The translations under genes were made by a program, and so were the position numbers. A stretch of 64,000 nucleotides of DNA from Diphasiastrum complanatum (Eukaryota; Streptophyta; Lycopodiopsida; Lycopodiales; Lycopodiaceae): the NCBI GenBank assembly GCA_029204225.1, contig CM055102.1:19050967-19114966 (forward strand), given 5' to 3'. The notes beneath the pieces are model-generated. The model had not been told where the DNA came from, ran no database searches, and saw only the letters and a program-made list of their open reading frames with translations. Shown piece by piece: positions 56,325 to 64,000 of this stretch (the stretch's first letter is position 1; each line of letters opens with the position of its first letter).

Positions 56325-59300
56325 CAGCCATTAAGAATTGGTTTTTGGAATTGTAACGGTGTGCTTTCATCTTCTTCATCAGGAGACTTTCACTCTTTTT
56401 TGCAGCAATGTGATATTTTTCTCTTAGCAGAGACTCATGAATCACTATATCGACCCCTTCCAGCCATTCAGGATTATTCATGGCATTCAGCATACAGGCC
56501 TTTCGTTCGAGGAAAAACCACACATGGCTCTGGTGGTGTCGCATGTCTTACCAAGGAAGTTTATCATACTCATTTTAAGCTGCTCAAAAGTGATCCATTT
56601 GCACGTTTCATCTGGTTACAGTTTTTTGGTCACTACTTGGGGCTACCTCAAAATCTCTTTATAGCAGTTTGTTATTTTGCACCTCAGACATCAGCGTTTG
56701 CAGACTATGGTGGTGACCCCATCCAGACTCTCTCAGATGATATGGCCAACTTTGCACAGCCGGGCCTTATTCTTTTAGCAGGAGATTTTAATGCTTGTAC
56801 CAGCACCCAGCAAACAAAGTTTCATGCCGATAGTGATTTCCTACATATCCAGGTTTTGGATGTGAGTTTGGATAGGACCTCTCAGGATGCAGATACCCCG
56901 GCTACACACTTTGGAGAACAGCTGATTGGACTTGCAGAAGCTCACTCGTTAGCCATTTTGAATGGCCTATCTCGATGGCCATCATCATCTGTGTATACCT
57001 ATCATCCGCACGGGGGTGGTCAGAGCGTTGTTGACTATTTCATTGGCTCACTAGCCTTGATTCCATTTCTTCATACTTTTCATATTATGCACCCTACCAT
57101 TTCTGATCACTCTCTATTGCTCCTGTCTATGGGTTGTGCCACTTGTGGTACTGCTACGACACCTCATTCCACACATCGCAATCATCCATCTTTCTCCCCA
57201 CTTGGTCTTCCTACGTACACTTCCTCTCTAGCCACACTGCTCGCCGATTTCCCTTTCTCATCTTCGGTAGACCAACAAGCCGCCTTTTTATCTCAGTCGC
57301 TTCTTCACTCAGCCAGCGCTGCATATCCTCCGAAAACTTTCTCGTCTCATAAATGCACTTACAATAGATGGTATGATGATGAGTGCCTCTCTCTACACAA
57401 GCAGGTTGTTCACGCTCAATACCATTCTCCCGACACCTTAGCATCTAGACAAAAAGAATACCATAGAATGACTTTGCGGAAAAAGACTACGTACTTTCAG
57501 TCTCTGGCACAGAAACTCATCGATTCCTTGGACTCCTCTTCTTCTACCTTCTTTTGGAAGATGTTTTCTAAAAACTCATGTATGCCGGCTCCTATTGCCA
57601 TTGAATCTTGGATTGACTATGCTGCAAGAATTTATACAATTGACTCTCCTTCCATCTCTCTCACCGCGACCCTCAGAATTCACCCTCTTCACTCCGTCCA
57701 TGATTGAAAACGCCATAAAAAATGGTCAAAACCATAAAGCCATTGATGTTGACTCTCTAAGTATGGACTTTCTAAAACCTATCGCCCATATTGTTGCTCC
57801 ATACATCTCCCACATTTTTAACCAATCTGTTATTTTTGGCCTTCCCACATCCTGGTGTACTAACCTGTTGCACCCTATACTTAAGGCTGGTGATCCTCTG
57901 AATGTAGACAACTATCGTACTATTATGATCAGTCACACTATGGCTAAGCTCTATGGTTCAGTTATGCAGTCTATCATCAGCTCTTATGTCGAGACAGAGG
58001 AGTTATATGCTATGGGACAGGCTGGTTTTAGAGCAGGCTATTCCACAGCGGACCAGATATTCATACTGAGGTGTATCATTGAGGCGGCGAAGTTCAGGAA
58101 ACAGAGAGTCTATTGCTGCTTCGTGGACTTCCGCAAAGCATTTGATTCGGTTCCGAGACACTTGTTGCTCCAGTGTTTGACATCCCTTGGTTTCTCACAG
58201 GAAGTCATTGCTGCTATCATCACATTATATGAGAGTTTTGGCCCGATTCCGTGATGGAGATGGATGGTCTTCATATATCCATAGTACGGTCGGAGTAAAG
58301 CAGGGATGTCCCTTATCACCCACCCTATTTGCTCTATACATTGACAACCTTGAGCGGATCATTTGGGAAGAAGGTGGAGATGGCTGTAGTTATGAACATA
58401 GCCACGACTGATCTAGATTTAGTCTATGAAAGCATCACATAAGCAAGACTTAACCCTAGAAAGCAGGAGAGAGAAAGCTTAAAGAGACTAAAGAAGGAGA
58501 TCATATCATAAGCCAAGTAACAAATGACACGGAATCCCTACTTATAGCCAAGAGGAAGCCCTAAAAGGAAGCTTCCAGTGGCTAGGGCCAAACTGAGAGG
58601 GAAAATAGTGCGCCCTCCAAGAAGGCCCCCACTCTCAGTAATATGACCAAATAACCAATATAGTGAATCATAGGGCCCAAGGCCAATAATATGGTCTAAA
58701 TGTCAATAATAGGGCCCAAGGCCAACCATATAGTCTAAATGTCAAATAATGAATAACAAAGGGCCCAAAGCCTGCCTATGCATAAAGTAAAGTAAATGTA
58801 AATGGACATGGCGAATGTAATGAGCCGAGTCCATAACTGCTGTCCTCTTGCAGATCTTATTATCCCTATCCTTCTTTATGCAGATGATGTGGTTCTACTC
58901 TCTAGTTCAGCTGTAGGACTTCAGCGACATCTGGATGCCTTGTCTACTTTTTGTCAGATATGGGGGCTGATGGTGAACATTGGTAGGACTAAGGTTATGG
59001 TGTTTAACACCAACAGGCAGCATATGAGAGACACTATGTTCTATTTTGATGGACAGCTTCTAGAGATAGTGGCATCTTACACATACCTGGGTGTTCTCTT
59101 CTCTGGTCCATTGCTTTCGTTTAGATCTGCTGCATCGGCTAGGCTCCGCAAGGGGCGCTCTACTCTTGTTCAGATGGAGAGGTTTTCCTCCTCTTATTAC
59201 GTGCATGACCCGAACACACGTTGTCGCCTCTTCTCTTCGACTGTTTCTCCAGTTGCACTGTATTCAGCAGAGACATGGTGCCCTGGCTTATCTAGAGACA

Positions 59301-59928
59301 CTTGGAGTGACATCTCGCGTTTGCAGATTCATATGCTTAGCCGGATGATTTGGGCCAAGCAGTCGGTTCCTCATGAGCTTATTTTGGCGGAGTTTGCTTC
59401 TCCTCCACTGATTGTAGAAGCTATTTTGGCCTGCGCTACCGCATTGGTCAGCTTCGGGTCTCTTCTCATCAACTAGCTATTGAGACTGGCAGATACACAG
59501 ACACGCCACGCCCATTACGAATCTGTCAGTGCTGTACTCTACATGAGGTTGAGGATGAGTTTCACTTTATTTTCATATGTCCAGCTTACTATGAGATCAG
59601 AGGCAAATACCACTGTCTATATCGGGACACTCCACTCACGCTTGGTTCCTTCTTTGCCTATCCAGATGCGAGATGTGTTGGTTTACTTTTGCGAGAGATG
59701 TTCTCTTTGAGATCTTCACTTCTGTCAAATGATCAGGATGTTGACCGCGGCCAGCCAAATATTACACTTTTCTTTCAGAAAAGAGCTAGGGAAGATACTT
59801 CAGATAGTGAGATTGACATTCCAGCTCGTCGACCGAAGCTCCAGCATCTTCCTCGACCATCCAGAGTTCGTCACCAGAGGTTACCATGTGCCTCACACCA
59901 AATCACACAGTTTTTCTCTCTCAGTTAG
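56325..59928 (+). pseudogene. LINE copy B ORF2
   Basis: Endonuclease intact by motif: [38 protein letters not shown] two-base deletion at about 57660 and a one-base gain near 58237 shift the frame. RT has [62 protein letters not shown], then the 451-bp insert, then [13 protein letters not shown] and [10 protein letters not shown]. About 110 residues are deleted near 59430. The rest ([30 protein letters not shown] zinc motif) is open to the end, with a PIP box QPNITLFFQKR (59752-59784) and a last HQITQFFSLS (59896-59925). Overall about 80 % complete but inactive. Confidence 0.85.
58388..58838. mobile_element. 451-bp insertion with 5-bp target duplication
   Basis: The RT frame breaks at GGCTGT (58382-58387) and resumes at GCTGTCCTC (58839). 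GCTGT at 58383-58387 and 58839-58843 is a perfect 5-bp duplication. The insert begins AGTTATGAACAT and ends GTCCATAACT, an imperfect inverted repeat. Inside are two copies of AGGGCCCAAGGCCAA..ATA.GTCTAAATGTCAA. There is no coding capacity. It could be a solo LTR or a MITE; the ends are not TG...CA and a 5-bp duplication does not fit the common plant MITE families. Confidence 0.75.
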
Positions 59929-60221
59929 TGAGTTTTATTCCTCCGCGTAGCTGGTGGTTAAGCTATTGCTTTTGTACCCTCACCATAGCTGGAGGTTAAG
60001 CTTTGGTTTTTATTTCCAATTTATCTCTGTTTTTTAGTTGTAGTTGATAGCAATAAGTCCGACATGGACACTGCTCCTTTCTGATGTACTTTTTCTCTGT
60101 CTTATGTGCCCAAGGGCTCTCTATAGACATTAATATATTCTATTCTATTCTATTCTCTCTCTCTCAAATCCCTTGCTGATCCCTCCCCCCCCCCTCTCTC
60201 TCGCCCTCCTCTCCCACCTCC

Positions 60222-61553
60222 ATGGCACGAAGAACCAGGGGGAGCCCTTGCTCCCCCACTCCTCCCCGACCCCCTCCATCATCCTCTACCCCACCCCCAT
60301 CCGCCCCTACTGCCACTCCACCTCCCTCCGCTCTACCTAGTGCTCCGCCCCCCTCCTCCACTCCATCTCCCTCCACTCCACCTGCTGCTTCACCCCCCCC
60401 CTCCTCCGCTCCACCTCCCTCCGCTCCATCTGCTGCCCACCAACACCATCCTCTGTCCACTGTCCATCAGCTGCCCTCCTCAGCTCCACCCGCTACCCTG
60501 CCCTACCCATCTGCTGATCTGCGCCCATCTTCCGCTCTAGTTGTTGCCCACTCACCCTCCTCTGATCCACCTAATGCCCTGCCCTACCCATCTGTTGTTC
60601 CGCCCTCCTCCTCCGCCCCACCTGCTGCCCTGTCCTGCCCACCTGCTGCCACTCCTCTCCACTCCCCCTCCACATGCCATCCTGCTACTGAGCAACAGGT
60701 CCCTCCTGCTGCACAACAGACACCTGCCCCCACTGCTACGCAACAGCAATCCCACTCGAGCCCTCCCTCATCCCCTGTCCCTTTGACTCCCATCTCTACC
60801 AACGTTGCTCCAGACACCCCCTTCCTATCTCATGCCGACTACACCACCTCCAAATCCTTCGAGAATTTCCTAGCCTACCAGCTGAAAGAATTGAAGACAG
60901 ATGTGCAAACTCTGAAACTGGAAATCATCCACCTACACACAGAGAACCAACAGCTCTGGACATAAATGGAAAATAAATATGCTTCCCAGCCAGAAGAAGA
61001 GACAAAAATGAGGATTCAAGATCTGGAACAAAGACTGAACCAACACAAAGAATCGACCAACACATGGGCTTCTATCATCACCAAGAACAAAGCTACCAGT
61101 CCACCTTGAACAGCCGATGACGGAAGTAAGTCTCCCCCTTTCTCATCATTCATTTCCACTACTCTTACGGAAGAGAAACTTCGAGATTCCAAGGCTCTCA
61201 ATATTAGGGTACAAGGCATTGTGGACACCCAAAATGCCATTGACGAAGCAAAAAGATTTTTATGTACTACCCTAGGACACAATGCAGATGGTTTGGATAC
61301 AGCATGGCGTACTAGAAAAGACACCGCTACCTTGGTCCTCCGCTTCACGTCACATACATATCGTAAGGCAACCTTGCGGAAAAGAACCAAATTGAGAGAC
61401 ACCAAAATCTTCATGGATGATGACCTTACCTATATCCAAGTTGAAGAGAGATGCCAAGCACTCCAAACCGCCAAAGCGACCGGAAGACGAGCGATCTATC
61501 GTGATGGAGTTGTTCGGTACCTCGATGGTACTGCATCCGAAAACAACCTATAG
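60222..61553 (+). pseudogene. LINE copy C ORF1
   Basis: ATG at 60222 (CCTCCATGGCACG) opens one frame of 443 codons to TAG at 61551-61553 with two internal stops: TAA at 60963-60965 and TGA at 61107-61109. The N-terminal ~150 residues are almost only Pro, Ser and Ala. Then come the coiled coil (LKELKTDVQTLKLEIIHLHT, KMRIQDLEQRLNQHKE) and the conserved domain ([73 protein letters not shown]). It gives the best view of full ORF1 architecture in the window. Cellular role by analogy: RNA binding in the LINE particle. Confidence 0.82.
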
Positions 61554-61562
61554 GAAATTGGG

Positions 61563-63278
61563 GTCCCTGGGCATGGGAGCATCCCGGGACCCCCTCCACA
61601 CCACCTACATCTTGGAATATGGAACTGTAATGGCATACACTCATCATCCACGGCTGGAGATCTTACCGACTTCATCACAGACAGAGATATATTATTTTTT
61701 ATGGAGACACATGAAAGCCCAGAGAGAGGACTACCCACATTTGCAGGTTACAGCTGGGATTCAGTTTATAGGACAGAGACTCGATCAGCGAGTGGCAGAG
61801 GTTCGGGTGGAGTTGCATGTCTTTATCGAGAGTCACTACAACCAGTTATAGAGTTTATCCGACATGATGCACAGGCACGATACATATGGGCTCATATCAC
61901 TGGGCGAGCTATCGGTTTGGATAGGGATCTCTTCATTGCTGCTTGCTACTTCCCTCCAGAGTCCTCCTCCTTTGCAGACGGATCTGGCTCTCCTTATACT
62001 GATCTCTCCGCAGACATTGTCAGATTTACAGATCGGGGTTATGTCCTTCTCACTGGCGACTTTAATGCCAGGACTGCTACCAGACACGTGGATTTCCACG
62101 ACACTAATGGCATATTACGTGCACGAGCTATTGATTGTGAGGACATTGGCATCACTAGGAGCTCAGAGGATATGATGGGCCCTATCACGAGTTATGGAGA
62201 GTACCTTTTACAGATGGGTGAGGCTCACGAGTTGGCCATTTACAAAGGCTTGGCTTGTTGGCCACATTCTAGCAGATTCACTTGCCATCCACATAGCGGA
62301 GGACAAAGTGTTGTCGACTATCTCATGGGGTCACCAGCTTTTATCCCACTTATATCTGATTTCCACATTCTTCCCACTACCCTTTCCAATCACTCCTTCC
62401 TATCCTTCAGTATGGGCTCCATCCCGACTTCCCAACCACTCGTTATTCCATCCATCTCTCGTGCACCCAAATACACCTTTGATCGCTCTCACATCAAGAC
62501 ATACTAGGAGGCCGTCAGTTCATTTCTTTGTCATTTTCCCCACCACACGTCGTTGGAAACACAAGCTACCTTCCTTACCACGTCACTACATACCGCTGCA
62601 TCATTTTCCTTTCCCTCCAAACCACATCGACGCCCACCCACTCTGTCACACCCTATCCGACCTCCCTGGTTTGACGCCGAGTGTCGTATCCTCCATCTCC
62701 AAGTTACCCAAGCTAGATTGCATAATACACACCTACTTCCTGCAGCTCGTCGATCTTTCCATTATGCCCTCCGACGGAAGAAACGGACGTATGAAACTCT
62801 AAAAGGGAAAAGCTTAGTCGATTCCCTTTGCAGTTCCTCCTCTGGTGCCTTCTAAAGAGAATTCATCCCCCGTGCCCCACCTCCTGACCTCCATACCTAG
62901 TATTTCACGACTGCAGGTTCTCATGCTATCTCGGATGATACGGGCTAAGCCATCCCTCCTGCGCCAGGACCTATGTCAGATAGCTCAGCACACCTATGTG
63001 TGTCTCAGATTACATCCTTCTTCTCTCGCTGGAGATCACATCCTGATGCAGACATGACTGACAGCGATTGCGACGACATTCCCAGACCTAGGATGCAGAG
63101 ACGGCGCATCACCCAGCCTCAGGCGGTCACGAGAGTTACACGTCCTACTAGACCTCTTACACAAAGACACACTATACATGCTCTTGTTCACAGGCGACGT
63201 CAGCGGGCTCCTACACTTCCTCATGCTACAGCTCTCATTACATCCTTCTACAGTGCCAGTACAGACTTGGCATCTTGA
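61563..63278 (+). pseudogene. LINE copy C ORF2, endonuclease plus C-terminal scrap
   Basis: Endonuclease motifs [26 protein letters not shown] are kept, but the SDH box reads SNHS (TLSNHSFLSF), a loss of a metal/phosphate-site Asp. A CAG-to-TAG stop is at 62505-62507 and a TAA at about 62855. After the deletion of the RT, the C-terminal part reads [12 protein letters not shown] (Gln of the PIP box replaced), a basic linker and ALITSFYSAS, with TGA at 63276-63278. It is incapable of retrotransposition. Confidence 0.82.
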
Positions 63279-63435
63279 CGTGGACACATTTGACTACCAT
63301 GCACAGACATTATCATTTATGTAGTTATCTTAACTTGTACTAGATGTTTCCTTTTTTTTTCTTTATTACAGTTTTTGGAGGCGTTTATACGCTCCACGGT
63401 TACCACATACTTGACATGTATTTCCTTAGTCTTAT

Positions 63436-63465
63436 ATGCCTTTTGGCATGGAAAAGACATTAATA
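63436..63465 (+). other. LINE 3' hairpin and tail (copy C)
   Basis: ATGCC-TTTT-GGCAT then GGAAAAGACATTAATAAAGC, followed by TTTC units and (CT)n. Confidence 0.7.
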
Positions 63466-63469
63466 AAGC

Positions 63470-63483
63470 TTTCTTTCTTTCTT

Positions 63484-63544
<61 letters not shown>
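63470..63544. repeat. (TTTC)n(CT)n tail tract
   Basis: About five TTTC units passing into about 27 CT units; LINE copy D starts at its end. Confidence 0.95.
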
Positions 63545-63546
<2 letters not shown>

Positions 63547-63829
63547 GGCAATCGAGAAGAAAACTATGATGGCCTGGATGATATCTTTGGAAGAGGCCTT
63601 GAGCAGAAAAGAAGAACCAGCCAGCACCACCACAAAGATCCAAGACTTGGAGGAACGGATTGAGCAACATAAGGCAGAAACCAGAACATGGGCCTCTCTA
63701 TTCAAAGAAGACGGTAAAGAAGGTACACACACTTTCAATAGTGTCATCTCAGCCACCATATCCGAAGAAGAAATGCGGAAGTATAAATCTATGAATGTGC
63801 AGGTGCGAGGAATTGAAGATACTAAGTAA
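63545..63829 (+). mobile_element. LINE copy D, ORF1 fragment
   Basis: Follows the CT tract directly with ATGGCAATCGAG and reads [40 protein letters not shown] and QVRGIEDTK, the coiled coil and the start of the RNA-binding domain, then TAA. It is cut both 5' and 3' (at about 63829, just past GIEDTK). Unrelated sequence and the 62-bp repeat follow. Confidence 0.75.
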
Positions 63830-63890
63830 AAAGTCCTCAATCCAAGGATCCTATTCTAAGCATGCCAATCACAAGCAACACAAGGGAATC

Positions 63891-63952
63891 TGATGGTGGA
63901 CAAACCAACCCAACCAGACCTAGATCGAACGGATCTAGCCCCCAAGCTATGG
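63891..63952. repeat. 62-bp repeat with CTAGATC-N5-GATCTAG, copy 2
   Basis: Same as 52975-53036, but the five central bases are GAACG in place of TTACG while both CTAGATC/GATCTAG arms are kept. Confidence 0.85.
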
Positions 63953-64000
63953 ATCAGTCACAAAGAGGAATGAGGCATCACTCCAACAGCATCCTGCCAC

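Larger units (their letters stand above)
55676..60160 (+). mobile_element. LINE copy B, second subfamily, 5'-truncated in ORF1
   Basis: Joined to the tail of copy A without spacer. Holds the ORF1 C-terminal half and a nearly complete ORF2, with several frameshifts, a 451-bp insertion in the RT (58388-58838) and an internal deletion near 59430. The 3' end differs from the other copies: GTGCC-CAAG-GGC in place of ATGCC-TTTT-GGCAT, then AGACATTAATA and an (ATTCT)n tail, and finally CT repeats that begin copy C. Confidence 0.88.
60161..63470 (+). mobile_element. LINE copy C, full 5' end, RT deleted
   Basis: Starts after the (ATTCT)n/(CT)n tail of copy B with a CT- and C-rich leader. ORF1 and endonuclease are there, but the sequence jumps from the end of the endonuclease linker ([10 protein letters not shown], 62850-62885) to [17 protein letters not shown] (62920-62955) and again to LRQDLCQIAQ. 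The whole RT and zinc region are missing. The 3' end is complete: hairpin 63436-63449, tail and TTTC units. Confidence 0.9.

Overview
The window is plant nuclear DNA, very rich in transposable elements. Evidence for this is Ty1/copia and Ty3/gypsy polyproteins with initiator-Met or Asp-type primer-binding sites, a plant-type Transposase_24-like ORF, APE-type non-LTR elements (LINEs), long (GA)n/(CT)n and (AC)n tracts, and GT-AG introns. The one well-preserved host gene has two introns enlarged to 6 kb and 17.4 kb by transposons. That suggests a large, repeat-bloated genome such as a fern or gymnosperm, but the species cannot be told from the sequence. Nothing prokaryotic is present.

Layout. 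0-2.2 kb: decayed Transposase_24-like gene (-). 2.7-4.4 kb: microsatellite, a 149-bp duplication and a ~133-bp AT-rich satellite. 4.4-7.8 kb: gypsy gag, leader, primer-binding site and LTR remnants (-). 7.8-10.3 kb: LTR with a palindromic TATA box, followed by an unrecognised ORF with an internal duplication (+). 10.9-12.1 kb: gypsy integrase remnant (-). 14.5-19.7 kb: nested copia fragments and LTRs. 19.9-23.5 kb: an unrecognised, spliced but broken gene on the minus strand, with a Trp/Gly/His-rich-looking satellite (GGCTTGCCAC / CCACGTGGC units) inside it and a G-box cluster behind it. 24-26.2 kb: short tandem repeats, a SINE-like head and a 300-bp direct repeat.

26.85-52.66 kb: a serine alpha/beta-hydrolase gene (-) of which I can join six exons in frame with exact splice sites. 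Its 6-kb intron holds two copia fragments. Its 17.4-kb intron holds a gypsy fragment, four LINE copies and a non-autonomous LTR element. The first coding exon is not found and lies above 52.66 kb.

36.8-45.3 kb and 53.0-63.8 kb: eight copies of one LINE superfamily, all on the plus strand, arranged head to tail. In most cases one copy begins exactly where the 3' tail of the previous one stops. The family has a Pro-rich/coiled-coil ORF1 without zinc knuckles, and an ORF2 with endonuclease, reverse transcriptase and a CCHC zinc motif. ORF2 ends in two PCNA-binding (PIP-box-like) motifs separated by a charged linker. The 3' end is a GCC-N4-GGC hairpin followed by AGACATTAATA and a short-repeat tail (TTTC/CT or ATTCT) instead of poly(A). 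The self-targeting array, the C-terminal PIP boxes and the unusual tail are the most interesting things here. No copy is intact: every one carries nonsense codons, frameshifts or deletions.
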